From Ectocarpus siliculosus (lineage: Eukaryota; Sar; Phaeophyceae; Ectocarpales; Ectocarpaceae): a DNA stretch of 64,000 bases. Made by a program: the position numbers and the translations under genes. Numbering within the stretch: position 1 is the stretch's first letter; each line of letters starts with the position of its first letter. Of this stretch, positions 24,401 to 36,434 are shown piece after piece. The DNA lies in NCBI GenBank assembly GCA_000310025.1, contig FN649728.1, positions 5,626,761 to 5,690,760 of the forward strand, in the 5' to 3' direction. Below the pieces are notes generated by a model. The model did not search any database. It was not told the DNA's origin and saw only the letters and a list, made by a program, of their open reading frames with translations.

Positions 24401-26957
24401 CGCCCGTCCTCCACTATTCATCGGCCCAAACGAAACGCGAAACGAACCTTAGCAAGGACCCGTTTGCGACGAGCCGTTATATGACAGCTTCGAAGAAATG
24501 ATGGAGGGGATGCATGAGGCCGACGCCAGATATAACAAGAAGAAGCGAAACCTCAACGAGAAGGTATGGCGATTGTAGAGGGAGACCAAACGAACCATCC
24601 GCTGACTACGTAGAAAAAAATACTTGTAAGTAGTAGATTTGACCACCAGTAATTCACGGGCATCGGTCAGTGCGTTCGGCTGGACCAACCAATAATACTC
24701 AATTTCTCACGCCGAGAGAAGATGAATCTGGAGTGATGCCGTACCCCCAAGTGAAGATGCAAGCCGCAAGCGTAGCACGACGCCCAGGAGACAAGAGGTG
24801 GGATCAAACGAAAGTCCGTGGTTCGGCACTCGGAAGAGTGCAAGAGACGTAGTAAGAGGGGAAGGCTCTGCGTTTAGCAGAACGTACATGTCAAAGGCCC
24901 GAAGAACCCTCGAGATCGTTCCCACTAGTGCAGCATCGTTCACGCGCAGCTACATAGCTCCGGAGGAAATGGAGAAAACTCGACGTATGGACTCGCGTCT
25001 GGTGTTGTCCGTGTCACGGACATGTCCCGATTTGGTTGATCTTGCCATCGCCGATATATTCAGTTTTGTGTACACGCGGTCGAAGGTCGTGTTCGTTGTT
25101 GCTATCACGTGCGTCACGATCGGCATTCCTTCCATTAGCATACATGTCGCGACAGTGCAACAGAACACGAACTCGACGCCATCAAAAGGCTTCGTACCAG
25201 CATTACAGCTGATTCAACCTCCATGTGAACCCTCGACGAGAACACTGGCTCCGTAGTACGCATGGTCGTCGCACAGACTACACGGTGAAGTGCGCTACCG
25301 GTTATTTGTCGTCGAGGGCTGATCACGTATATCATATATCCACCAGCTTCCCCACAGTATCAGTGGATGTCGAGAATTCTTTGTACCACAAGCTCCCACT
25401 TACACAGTAGAACGCCGGACGGGTTAGCTACATATCAAGCGGTTCTCAACAAATCGACTCGTAAGTGGTTGCACAAGCAGGATGCAGGAAGCAGCTACCT
25501 ACGGTAGCATCTTCCCAACGAACTATAGCTTGAGGTTAGCGTTCAGGCTAGAGTGAAGGGTACAGGGTCGGTTCGTGGGTGTTGGGGCTCAGAGCCGGAA
25601 CACTGCAGCAAATCGGTAGCGTCAATTGCGCCTCCAGTACACCAGCGGAAAAACAAGGCTTAATTACAGGCTATGGAAACTGAGTTGAATCTTCGCCCAC
25701 TGGTTGACCGTTCACCTTTTCCCCTCTGACTGGTGATGAAGACCTGCATCTCCCCGCTCCCTCGCCATTCTTGACCCCGTTGTTCCCCAGGTCTCGCCCG
25801 ACGATCAAAAGTGGTTCGCAACCTGGCGGTATATCAGCCCACAGACCCTGAGAATCGAGATGGGTCTTGCTCAGGCTATGGACGACATCGAAGCAAATTT
25901 CAAGGTGAAACTGCAGCGTTGTCAACGAAGGGTCTTGCAATGCCGCACGTCCGTGTAGGCATGACAAAGACGTTGCCTACCCAAGGAGATGGCGTAGTAA
26001 CGAACTGCCCCCAAATTGCTTGACATCTACATAGACCTGTTTCGACGTATCGTCTAAGCGAGAAAAATAGGAGAAATAGTCTAGTCTACATCTGTTTATG
26101 GGAACCGGTGCGTTTCCAGTAGCTCTTGCATAGAAAATACGCCAATATCGTTACTGCGGTTGGAACAACTGAGTTGATGAGGGTGTGACCATCGTTGCTC
26201 ACCGAAAACGACACCATGGCTATTTTCCGGTTGAGCACATGATCCATGCATTGGTTCTATGTGTATAGTCTAGCCTCAGTGCGGAAGCGGTGGCCTGATC
26301 GAAGAGATCCCAACCAATCGAAGAAGAGAGACATCAACGATGCTCGAAAGAGCAAGATCGAAATGATCCCACAAAATACTGTAGACGGTACGGGAGAAGC
26401 CATGAGTTTGACGATGTATCGTTTGCGGAAGAGGTTGCAGGTGGGCATAGAGTGTTTCAGGCACCTACACGAGACTGCCTCACCTGATGGTACCGGATCA
26501 AACTCTCGTTGCGACGGGCCACTTCTTGCCGAGATATGTACAGCCAGCTTGACTGCGTCGGACCGCTCGTGCATGCCGCCGTCAACCAGGAGTTTTCTTT
26601 TCGGCAGACGGTCCGCACGACCTGTTTTCATTCAAAGCCAGGCCCTGAAGAAGGCTACAGAAGCACAACTCATCCCCCCCCCCCCCCCCGCCACGCACGA
26701 ACACGTTTGTTGACAGAGCGTTACATTCGCCTCTCTCTCCTCCTCATGCAAACGCCCGTTTGATCCCCTCCAATCGCCAGGTGATGCAGCTGACGGGCGA
26801 GGGCTCGCTCTCCGCGTCGGCGTCCGCGACATCGCCCCACCTGAGGGCTTTGAAAAACACCGGCAAGGCGGCGTTAGCCATGGGAAAGCTTCTCCGTCTC
26901 GGCTCTAACGTCTCCGGCACACCGAGTGCGCCGTCGGCTGCGGTGTCGCCAAGGTGA
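12431..26957 (+). CDS. GRK-like RGS-domain AGC protein kinase
   Basis: Sixteen exons with agreeing phases: 12431-12588, 13182-13309, 14794-14883, 16329-16393, 17202-17304, 18676-18786, 19171-19281, 19815-19927, 20653-20755, 21466-21582, 21988-22143, 22704-22836, 23487-23542, 24453-24563, 25791-25904, 26781-26957 (stop TGA). They give 614 residues; the start lies upstream. The RGS domain is at about 30-150 (FLGRFSMEIG, LFAWSDIQEYR, FRHIFEFTFQELK). The kinase is at about 165-480: glycine loop GEGAFG, lysine in YAMK (about 196), catalytic YRDLKPRN (Asp about 294), GTKGYMAPE, DWWSLGVTVYKM and ERLGSGPNG. The metal-binding motif is DMG (about 312) instead of DFG/DLG. GT-GYMAPE and the RGS-kinase order match animal G-protein-coupled receptor kinases. 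Receptor or G-alpha partnership is inference. Exon 19815-19927 uses a GC donor. Confidence 0.88.
15194..15302. other. Assembly gap (109 N) in an RGS-kinase intron
   Basis: Run of N between 14883 and 16329 of the RGS-kinase gene, so no known exon is broken. The sequence resumes at TTGGGG with a poly-G run, suggesting an assembly stop at a homopolymer. Confidence 0.99.
20100..20225 (+). other. Possible alternative terminal exon of the RGS-kinase
   Basis: After a strong acceptor (T6GCAG ending at 20099) a frame of 41 codons runs to TGA at about 20223-20225 (NFKRGKQCCQIL, RADEDAIYSP). It fits the two bases left by exon 19815-19927, so using it would end the protein just before the catalytic loop and give a kinase-dead isoform. 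Whether it is ever spliced is unknown; it may be a chance frame. Confidence 0.25.
21329..21413 (+). repeat. (GA)n microsatellite next to a kinase acceptor
   Basis: About 42 GA units end some 50 bp before the acceptor of exon 21466-21582, which encodes the kinase activation segment. The tract takes the place where a pyrimidine tract would begin; a short ATTTTACAG-type stretch follows it. Confidence 0.95.
22157..22376 (+). repeat. 120-bp tandem duplication in an RGS-kinase intron
   Basis: Two diverged copies start at TTCGAAGAA (22157 and 22277). Both continue with a GGGTTTCTCTT core and GGAGAA, GAGGTCT and GCAAAT landmarks. They lie between exons 21988-22143 and 22704-22836 and carry no coding signal. 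Confidence 0.65.
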
Positions 26958-27356
26958 CGTTTGGCCATTCCCTACGTCACCCCTCCACTCGCAGTTTAGG
27001 CCTGGGGTTTCATCACCCCCCCACCAGACGAGCTCCGATCCGGCCGGGATCACGTAGACGAGATTCTCGGCGGTAAATGAGTTCATTGTTCAACGCCTAA
27101 CCAGGACGAATGCTTGGTTGAGGGGGAACTATGTTCGAGCCCAATGACATGCTAGCTTTTTTTCCTCAGACGAAAGGGACAATCCATTCGTGAAGTGCTG
27201 GCGCCGTGCCGCGGCCACGGTGCTCGATCTCTCTCGGAGGGGCGGATAGTTTCGATAACCGGAAAAGAGTGAAACGGAGTGACTCCGACCAAGTGCGTTG
27301 CCTGTTGGGGGCCACCAAGCATTAGTAGGACACAGTTCATCGCGATGGGATCATAT
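26958..27356. other. 3' flank of the RGS-kinase gene
   Basis: Probable 3' UTR and spacer after the kinase stop codon. No exon, RNA gene or recognisable repeat was found. Confidence 0.4.
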
Positions 27357-27967
27357 TCAAAGTTTCGACCAGTACTGCTTTTGAAACACACGAAGGCATG
27401 TCGAGTGCAGATCTTGAAGGCTTTTGCGACATACCTGTAGAGGGTGAAACGTTTGTGTGGACCCCTTGTCTCGAAGAATGTGAATCAGGTTACGAAATGG
27501 TAGCAATCCCCCCTCAACGATCGTAGAGGAATCGTCGAGTACAACTTTTTCGCCTTGACGACCGCGCGATTCCCGAAGAGCCAAGCGTGATGCCTCCCCC
27601 CATCCGTTTGCCCCCCTTTGTGCATGCCATAGGGATGACAACAGCACATCATTTAAAGGGGCTCCGCCATCTCCGATTTCATCGCTGACGAAGATGGCGT
27701 CATTCAAGTCGCTGGGAAGCCTGACGGCCTCGTGAGTCCGTTGCGCTTGGTTGTGATTTCTGTCGGCGCTACCGCTGTGGTCGAAATTGTCGTAATAGCT
27801 CGTTCGCTCGTAAGCATCCACTTCCTGCTCAATCTGTATGTCGTGTGTCCACTTCTTCGTTTCAATCAACAACGCGTTCTCTAGAAACGGTGGTGTCTCA
27901 TTTAATGTTTGCTGTCGCTGGGTGAGGAAACCTCCGGTTGTTCCAGATATACACGCGATTTCCGTTG
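27357..27967 (-). CDS. Hypothetical minus-strand ORF
   Basis: About 200 codons are open on the minus strand, with an ATG-type start only at 27872 (171 residues). The composition is mixed and hydrophilic (IEQEVDAYERTSYYDNFD, SDLNDAIFVSDEIGDGG), more protein-like than most chance frames here. It has no recognised domain, no clear splice sites and is convergent with the kinase gene. It could be a single exon of an unknown gene, a transposon remnant or chance. Confidence 0.25.
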
Positions 27968-30900
27968 GTCAAGCCGCGAACGCCCCTCCGTTGATTGGCA
28001 TGCCGCGCACCCGTTGAGCTACAAATGATCGGTCAAATGGGGCGTGTTCATGGGAGGGCTGTGTGTGTAGTTTTGTCGGGAGAGGATGCCTACATATAAG
28101 TTCCATGCATGTGATAGGACGGGAAAGGACTTCGTTCGACCGTAAAATTAGCGAACATTTGTTGGGTCTGGGTCATTGGATGAGGAAGAGGACAATTTTG
28201 CTGGTACTGTAGCAAGCCAGCGTACGCACGTGAAGAAACGCAAGGGAAAACAGTAGGAGGGATTACAGTGGGTGGGTATGTAGGGCAAGTGTCGCCCCGC
28301 ACCTATCGCGTTTATCCCAAAGTAGGGCGCTTTCAGCTGTAAGGGGTTCATGGTATTTCGGGACTTTGTCGTTCTACAGAAAACCGTACCGGGGCTGAGT
28401 ACGGTTGGTACCGGGTGACCACGAGTGGGGTCCATCCGCTAGTATCGCGCCCTCTGCCTAGCGAGCGCTTCCCGCGTATCACTGCCTCACCCCCTCTCGA
28501 ATGCAACGTCTCGTGGGCGTAGCCGAATCCGCCTGGCAGGGCAGGGGCGTAGTCTGGGAAGTGTAGGGAATTAAACTTGCATCTACCGTCTACAGACACG
28601 CTCGAACCAATATGCAACGCTCCGTGCCCGCTACCTGAAGGCTTCCCCTGGCGCCCCCCACGTCTTCCCGCTCTCCACTGCTTTCGTTGCGCTCCATTAT
28701 CCTTTTTAATCCTTGCTCGTGTCGTTGGTCGCGTTCTGCCCTAGTGACGAGTACCCACACACTTACGTCCGTCACCCCCCCCCCCCCCCCCTACCGGAAC
28801 ACTCCTCTGCAACACCCTGCCCCAGGCCTTCTCCGAAAGGAGGCGATACAATACTCAAGCCCCTGGAGAGGCCCGTCATTCGGCCTCGGATCAACTTAAA
28901 GACACCCGCGCTCTAGTCCTAGATTACTACAGAGAGGTGTGCGGTGGTGGTGTGTGCATCTCTTGTTCTCCCCCGAGCGAATTGCTCTCCTCTCTCAGTT
29001 CTTGTTTGGTATTGATTTTATTCCAGTATCGACATACTTGTAGCAATAGTATAATGGTCGGAACTGTGTGTTGGGTTCCCGAGCGCCTCGAACTGGTTCC
29101 CGCCCGCGGCCACGGGGGGGATATGTCGCTGGCCGATGGATCTGTGCGCAGAGGGTGGAGCAGAGCGTGTCGTGTCGTGACGTCAGCGTCAGTCAGCAAC
29201 AGCAACTTCGTACCGGAGATATTGTGTGCTTGTCAAGTATGGTGCGCGAAGCTCTATGTATCCGAAGAGGCTGCTTCCCCCCACGTCTCGTCTGTAGATT
29301 GCGTACAGTGCATTCATCGTTAGAGGAGGCCGTGCCGTGTTTGCCTAGGTAGATGCCTGAAGCGGCGCGAGTATCGGCGGATGGATGTGTCTTCAGCGAC
29401 TCACGACTCAATTCCTGTTGCCCTTCCTCGCAGGTGGTCGATGTTAGTATAAGCTTTTACTTGGTTGTTTTTGCTCTAATGTAGGTGGATTATTCTCGAA
29501 GATCGGGTAGATACAGTGATCCGTATGACAAGGAAGTTAGTTATACGTACAGTTGATTGCTGCTGTAGAAGGGGGCGGTTAAAGTATGATTACTGTTGTG
29601 TCTTGAACACTCGCGACGACAGGACAGATCGCCTCGGGACGTTCTCGGAAGGGTCGCAGTCTCGCCGGCGCGGTTATTGTGTCGGGGGTGGGGGGAGCGT
29701 CTCCACAGCCCGTGACATGCTCGTTTACAGACGATGGCACATGCGATGCACTATAGAGAGCGCGCTTGAGGAGGCACCGTGCTTGAACTGCATATTTTGG
29801 CGAACACGTGCGGCGGGTCCGAGCTACACCCGTCGCGAGCTAGGGAACATTATGGTGTTCACTGGACAGAATACGGGCACCTTCATAGTTTGTTTCTGCC
29901 GTGGTAGCACACCTGAGGGAAGAAACCGCTGCAAAACGTTGCCTCAGAATTCAGCGGAGATTGATGTTGCAGCTGTATCCGCGAGAACTGCTCCACCCTG
30001 AGAGTGATCCAACAACACCGTGCATGACATTCTTTTCGTCAGAGGGCGCAACCAAAAAGAGTAAGGAAGAGAGACTCTTTTCATGTGCGGTTTGGTGTAG
30101 TGGGTGAACCCCACACCACATCTTTCGCCGCCCTCTCATGAACCGAGCTCGTAACACCCGTTCATCTAATGGCCACCTCAATCAATCAACCTTCTTTCGT
30201 GTATGTCCACATCCATCCATCCTTTACATTCTGCCCCCCCTCCCACAATTGGGGGCGGAGGCCAATACTTGCCCTGTGACTTCAGTCACACATGCATGCC
30301 AAAGGATGTCTGTCTACAATCAAGGAACGCTTGAGCAGGTTTGTTCGATGGGACTGCCCGACTTCATATATTTGCGAATTATGTAGATAGTCCAGTCTTT
30401 GCATTCTATTTCCCGAAGATGATCTATATTTTGTTGTCACGTGTGGATGCATGGCCGGCCGTGTTTTGTTTGGATAACAACACAACCCACCATTCAACCC
30501 AACATTCTGTTCCGGGGTGCCTGTAATAACAAACAGCCCTTAATTGTGTTTTTGACCATCACTGGCTGATGCTGCAGCTCTGGTTGTTTTGGAAGGGCCG
30601 CATTATTCGTGTATTGCTGTACACAACGGTTTTATTGCTTCCAAATTTTCAGGTAATTTCCAAGTGTTCCAACTTTCCTACATGATAACAATGATAACGG
30701 TCTTCGCACTCGAAGCCGCAATCACATTTATTTGAACTTGTCGTCCTCGTCGTCTACCGTCCTGTGTCTTCGTCGAGGTTCTCGAAGGCCTATGTTCCCG
30801 GTCCTGAATTTGAACACGGGGGGCGGCGGCTTGTTTTACAACATTGCTGCCAACCCCGATACACAGCGCTGTAAGCCACGGGCGGCCAAGTACGCACGTC

Positions 30901-31757
30901 GTGGGAGGGCCCAGTTTTTAGAGCCTGTTGCCCTATGCTAGAAGCGAAAGCGAAGAAAGCAAGTGGGCATCCATGCACAGCAGCAGCAGCAGCGGCAGCA
31001 ACAGCAAGCAGAAGCAGCAGCAGGAGCAGCACTGCTGCCGCTAAGCTGATGATGATGACAGCTAAAAAGCTCTCCCATTCATTCCCTGACTGACTGATGG
31101 TATGGGGTGAGGTGTGAGCGTGCGCACTGGTGACCTACGTTGTGGCGTAGGCTCCATCCATATCTATCTACGCTTGCTTCGATGTCTCTCTCCGCCCCTT
31201 CTTTTCGCGCTTCGCGCGAAATATATATATATTTTTTGTTGGACCCCCGTGTATGGGAGGGCAGCCGTCGCACATGCATATCATACGAAAAGTAGCGTAC
31301 TCTGTACCTACCTCTGCCTGCCTGTCCTGAATTACGTTGTGCCCCGTACATGTATATCTAAAACTCTGTAGGTTGTAGTTCACGCTGCTAGGCTATTGCT
31401 GTGCTGGAAGGTGGTTGCTACAAAACAATAAGCTGAACATCATCTAGCAGCAGCACAGCAGCACCCGCACCAGCAGCATCACCATCAGCAGCACCAGCAG
31501 CGCAGCACCAGCAGTATACTGTAGTACAGAGTATACTATGGCTGCTGCTGAACGTAATCCCTCCGTTTCAGAATAAAGGGGTTGCTGTGTGTCAAGGAGA
31601 GGTAGGTAGGTGTGTGGCTTCCCGACGCATTCTTGCGTGTATTTATTCCTCCTGCCAAATCATAAAATAGTGGTGGCAGTCTACAGTGTAGAGAGAATTC
31701 ACACAGCGTACAGTAGTAAACATAAGCAACAGCACATTCCCACATTATCGTGTAAAA
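27968..31757. other. Non-genic region with scattered short ORFs
   Basis: Short frames on both strands show no family signature and no consistent splice structure. Simple sequences are frequent: poly-C near 28777-28792, a CAG/GCA-rich stretch at about 30975-31026, an alternating AT tract near 31221-31230, and a second CAG-rich stretch at about 31447-31515 followed by two copies of AGTATACT. No RNA gene was recognised. Confidence 0.4.
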
Positions 31758-32342
31758 TGATTCACTGATATACCAGTGAACTTCACTGTGATAATAGTGA
31801 ACTGTCACTCTTACAACGGTGAGGAGCACTCTTATTAAAGTGAGGAGCACTCTTACAACAGCGATAGACACTTTGATAAGAGTGGCGTCACTTGTATAAA
31901 AGTGATAGTCAATTTTTTCAAAAGTGATATTGACTGTTATAAACGTCACTCCCTCCCACAATGAGAGAGAAAGCCACACTCACTTTCACAGACACTCCTA
32001 CATCAATTACGAGAGTCATTTCACGGTATGAAAGTGAATGATACTTTTATGAAAGTGACTTGCACGTCACTTTCATAAAAATGCAGAACTAGTCCACGAT
32101 ACTATCACGTGCGTGACTTTCGTCACTTTTACGAAAGTGAAGACAAGTGACGAACGATTTCTTCACTTTCATTAAAGTGCATGATCAGTGCACGGTACAT
32201 ATCACGTGCGTGACTTTCGTCACTTTTACGAAAGTGAGGACAAGTGACGAACGATTTCGTCACTTTCATTAAAGTGCATGATCAGTGTACGGTACATATC
32301 ACGTGCGTGACTTTCGCCACCTTTACGCAAGTGACGTCATAT
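31758..32342. repeat. Array of short palindromes with a 97-bp tandem unit
   Basis: Roughly twenty short inverted repeats of the type (T)CACTTT-N4-AAAGTG(A) follow one another. The right part is a regular tandem repeat of 97 bp, with units starting ATCACGTGCG at 32104, 32201 and 32298 (the third partial). Within a unit nearly every base is in a palindrome: TCACG-TG-CGTGA, GTGAC-TTTC-GTCAC, TCACTTT-TACG-AAAGTGA, AAGTGACGAA-CGAT-TTCGTCACTT, CACTTT-CATT-AAAGTG, GTGCA-N7-TGCAC. The left part (31758-32100) holds more diverged hairpins such as TCACTG-ATATAC-CAGTGA. No ORF is preserved. Confidence 0.88.
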
Positions 32343-32865
32343 GGACATAGGGTTGACTGCGTGTCCTTTGATGAAAGTTTTGCTTGTGTGCTGGCGCTAG
32401 GGCTAATGCTTAGCTCGCTGCCGACAATCTCCGAAGGCGCCCCTTGAAGTTGTTTTTGCTCTTGTGTTATTTGGTTCTGGTCTCTGCGAGGGTGAAAGGG
32501 TCCCCGCAATACCAGATGGTCATACCACTACCCCAACTGCGTATCCCCGAAATCCATCCCAGACCACCATCTTTACCCAAGTACCACAAACAGTCCCCTG
32601 CTTAGATAAAGGTACTGTCTTCCAAGCGAATTACATGCATGTACCGTTCCAGGAACGACAACTTGAAACATACAAAAATATACCATCAAAGATATACCTC
32701 ATCCGTCAAGAGCCTACTTACCTTACCCCCTTGAGAAAAGTCAATCCGTCAAAAGACCAGAAATATTCTTGGAAAAATATCAAACAAGTGTCACAGCGGT
32801 TATCACGCTATCGCTTAGGGTAGCTCACTCATGTGTTAGCGTAACAAGCACTGGCTAGGGTTCAA

Positions 32866-33012
32866 TTAGTTTCTTCCATTTCATGGTCAGTTTCATCCAT
32901 TTCATGGTCAGGTTCATCCATTTCAGGGTCAGTTTCATGGTATCTTACCATTTAAGTCAAGGGGGGACTAACAAGGGGGGACTAATCAAGGAGGGACTAG
33001 CAAGGGGGGTCT
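32866..33012 (+). repeat. Two short tandem repeats
   Basis: About three 21-22-bp units of the form CATCCATTTCATGGTCAG(TTT) at roughly 32874-32941 are followed by four 14-15-bp units of AAGGGGGGACTAAC type at about 32958-33012. They sit directly downstream of the palindrome array. Confidence 0.7.
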
Positions 33013-34504
33013 ACCTCATGCATTGACTCACAACTGGTCGCTGCTTAGCGATGTGGGTCAAAGTTCCTCTTCCGAGATTGGCCGTGTTAACAGTGAGCGA
33101 TCACCTAAAACAGGTGTTGAGACGGAGCTCTAGAGGGGCTCCGCCAATGATTCAGGTACACCCGGGGGTATACCCTAGCCCTCCTCAAACCATCGTGAAA
33201 TGGAATGATTCTCAGTATTTAGCGTCCGTTCATGCTACCGTGACACAAGATTCAACATTACATCAGCGTTGCGTCTTGCAGAACAACGGACAATACCGGA
33301 AACGCGTCATCAAATCAGAATCAACAATCTCAAACAACACCGTACCTTTCAACCTCTTGGTCAGCACATAATCATTATTCGGAAAGCACATAGGCCCCAA
33401 CCATTTACTAATCAGCACATTCCAAATCCTTCCTTCAATACAACATCCAGAAATACCCAGGAGTGCAAAGACAGAACAACGTCCATAAACCCAACACAAA
33501 AATGACGCTTGCAACTGTCGTTGCATTTACATCAATAACTCTCATTCCATCGCCCCCGCCGCTCCGTGGGATTTAAATTAAGCCACTAGAAAACGGGAAC
33601 AGACAATATATCGTGCAGACATCTGCCGTTATCCTAAGGCAATTCAACACCTTGTCAACGCAAAACATGAAAAGATCGTACTGCTACAAGGGGCATGACA
33701 TATGACACTTGTATGCAGTACGCCAACACAAAAGAAACTGCCCTTCCATGTGAACATAATGATAACACACAATCTACGACAGCCAGTCAATGATCTCATG
33801 CACCTCCATTCTGAGCCTCACTGACTTTAAGCGCAGATCGCATGACACACGGTGTTCTTTCAATGTCCCAAAATACAAGTAACACAAACCTCCAAATATA
33901 AGTGCATGAAACACGATAGTATCACATCGCTACGATAGCCGACTAACGACTTCAGGCATCTCCATTCTGAACGTCGCTTGATCATCATCGCGCACGATAC
34001 GACATGTTACGTTCCCCCGAAAAAAAACAATCCATACATGACAAGAAAGTTAGCCGAAATCAAGCGGAAAAAATACATTCCCCACAACCGACCAGCCGAA
34101 ATCACGATTTGGAAGCACGAGGGCACCAACCACGAGTACAGTCACTACGACACGTCGGATCCTTCCTCCAAATAAATTATCCGACATCCACTAAACGATA
34201 GAAAGCGCACTCGCCTACACGACATCCGTGTTTCTACCGTTGGGGAAGTTTCTGCCGTTGGTGAAGAATCAACTAGAAAAACAAAAATATGCAAACAGCC
34301 CGCCCCCCTGCTGTTGCACGTAAAAGCAAGCTCGCAACGATTTGGGCACAATCGAAGATGTAGCACCTGTTCCCCACACACCCGCACAAGACATCACTAC
34401 GAAAGCCCAACCACTGAGCCCTTAGATCTCCTAAGCCTCACGTGATATTCTCATCGCGAATGCGCATCGCACGCTGCTACCAAAAACCTCCAAGTCAACA
34501 CGAA
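33013..34504. other. Non-genic, A-rich stretch
   Basis: A-rich on the + strand. Two similar segments are visible (GATCGCATGACACACGG/CGCGCACGATACGACATG contexts with TCCATTCTGA near 33805 and 33961), hinting at an old duplication. No gene, RNA or classified element was recognised. Confidence 0.35.
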
Positions 34505-34682
34505 TGTTGTTGTGGTTGTTGTTGTTGTTTTCTTCACATAAAAAAAAAACAGCCCGGTCTCTCTATCCAGGACCTCTTTCCGTCTGAATCTCTCCGTACT
34601 AATCCAACACTTGACTCGGTCAATTTCCGTGGTCACAGGTTAACATACCTAGAAAAGGTATACCAAAATGAAATGGACCCCA
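34505..34682 (-). mobile_element. SINE-like copy ending at the assembly gap
   Basis: On the minus strand it contains GTTAACCTGTGACCACGG, then TTAGTACGGAGAGATTCAG, and ends in ATGTGAAGAAAACAACAAC. It matches the copy at 49571-49745 along its length. Its 5' part is lost in the adjacent run of N. Confidence 0.6.
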
Positions 34683-35173
34683 NNNNNNNNNNNNNNNNNN
34701 NNNNNNNNNNNNNNNNNNNNNNNNNNNNNNNNNNNNNNNNNNNNNNNNNNNNNNNNNNNNNNNNNNNNNNNNNNNNNNNNNNNNNNNNNNNNNNNNNNNN
34801 NNNNNNNNNNNNNNNNNNNNNNNNNNNNNNNNNNNNNNNNNNNNNNNNNNNNNNNNNNNNNNNNNNNNNNNNNNNNNNNNNNNNNNNNNNNNNNNNNNNN
34901 NNNNNNNNNNNNNNNNNNNNNNNNNNNNNNNNNNNNNNNNNNNNNNNNNNNNNNNNNNNNNNNNNNNNNNNNNNNNNNNNNNNNNNNNNNNNNNNNNNNN
35001 NNNNNNNNNNNNNNNNNNNNNNNNNNNNNNNNNNNNNNNNNNNNNNNNNNNNNNNNNNNNNNNNNNNNNNNNNNNNNNNNNNNNNNNNNNNNNNNNNNNN
35101 NNNNNNNNNNNNNNNNNNNNNNNNNNNNNNNNNNNNNNNNNNNNNNNNNNNNNNNNNNNNNNNNNNNNNNNNN
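34683..35173. other. Assembly gap (491 N)
   Basis: Run of N. It interrupts a SINE-like repeat on the left and resumes at poly-G on the right; frames crossing it have no meaning. Confidence 0.99.
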
Positions 35174-36434
35174 TGGGGGGGGGGGGAGAAAATAACAAAA
35201 AAATATTAGTCTAGTCAGCTTCAATCCGCAACATGCCGTGCGACACGGTCGGCCTCTTCTCGTTTGCTCTCTTCCCTCGCTGTTTCCTTCCGTCCCCTTC
35301 CCGCGCCGTTGATTGGCGCCGAGTCTAGAGGAGGCCAGCCTACAACACGAACATGCCGCTACAATTCTCCAAGTCACAACGAATATACCGACGATATCGC
35401 TAGGCTTAGGCTAAAGGGCAAACAAAAAAACCTAACTCTTGCCCGTCTTCCGCTTCTTGGCGCCGCCCGTCTTACACTTGCCGGGGAGGGGGGGGGCTTC
35501 TGGGCCTTGGGGATGGGATGCTTCAGTAGAGCGTGCTCGATCGTGGAATCCTGCGTGCAGCAGGATTTCTTGTGGCAAACATTGATCGCCGAGAGGATTG
35601 TGAGCCACCTGATCAAAGCAGTTCAATTGTTCGCGAGCGGGGGGGGAGTGTTGCCAATAGGCTTCATTAAAGTTTGATGGAGAAGGGTAGTAGACTGGGG
35701 GCTCTGAAACAAAGCAGTTGTCTATACGTTACATATGTTGGTAATTCAATGTCAGTCATTAGTATTTGTACTACTGTAAACACAGCACGTAGGTATTCAC
35801 CTCAGGAGAATTATCGGACCATTTGGGAGAGACCATTGTCCGTTGGGATATTCTTGCGTTGTTCCTAGAGGTCGGATTAACCGCCTGCTAGCGTGACCGG
35901 GATATTGCAATGTCCCGCGTGTGTGCATCTTTCCGTGATAGATTGGACGCTCGCCCCCCGTGGTGCTCGCGCCCACTCTATCACTCCTCCTCTCTCTTTC
36001 CTCTTTCCTTACCTTTAGGCCAACTAAGCGCCACTTTCAACCATCAATCTGGTCTTTCAACAAGTGTACTAAACAGTCGCTCTGTGAGCCTTTGCACACT
36101 GTCTCTACACAGTGCTTGCCACATCCAGGGATACACCTACCACAAGGTTATATCCCAACAACATATTCGCCCAACCCATTGCTCACCTTCCGGCGGTCGA
36201 CATGGTGCAGCCGGGAACCAACGGGGCAGTAACCTTCGTCGTGACCTTCTGACCATCTGCCTCCTTCTTCCTCGACGTAGAGCCGTCGATAATCGCGGTG
36301 AGCTCGGCACGACCAGCAGTAGTGCGGGTTCCTTGAAGATCGTCGTAGCACTCCTTCCAGCACCGCATGCTCTCGATCGACACCTTTCCGTAGGTCATCC
36401 TGCTGCCGCCGTCTTTCCTCAACCCGGACACACT
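35174..36434. other. Stretch without a recognised gene
   Basis: A minus-strand frame at about 35432-35626 ends in a basic tail (KTGGAKKRKTGKS), but no exon partners or family were recognised. The rest, including 35700-36434, shows only overlapping short frames. It may contain the upstream part of the coiled-coil/ankyrin gene. Confidence 0.3.

Noticed and set aside
24798-25256. Plus-strand ORF of 152 codons in a kinase intron
   Set aside because: Flanking kinase exons join in phase without it, and it shows no family match apart from one hydrophobic stretch.
32104-32342. CRISPR-like array
   Set aside because: Units are contiguous 97-bp tandem repeats made of palindromes with no unique spacers, and the genome is eukaryotic.
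34442-35377. Long frames of 175-255 codons on both strands
   Set aside because: They consist mostly of the run of N at 34683-35173 and have no sequence support.
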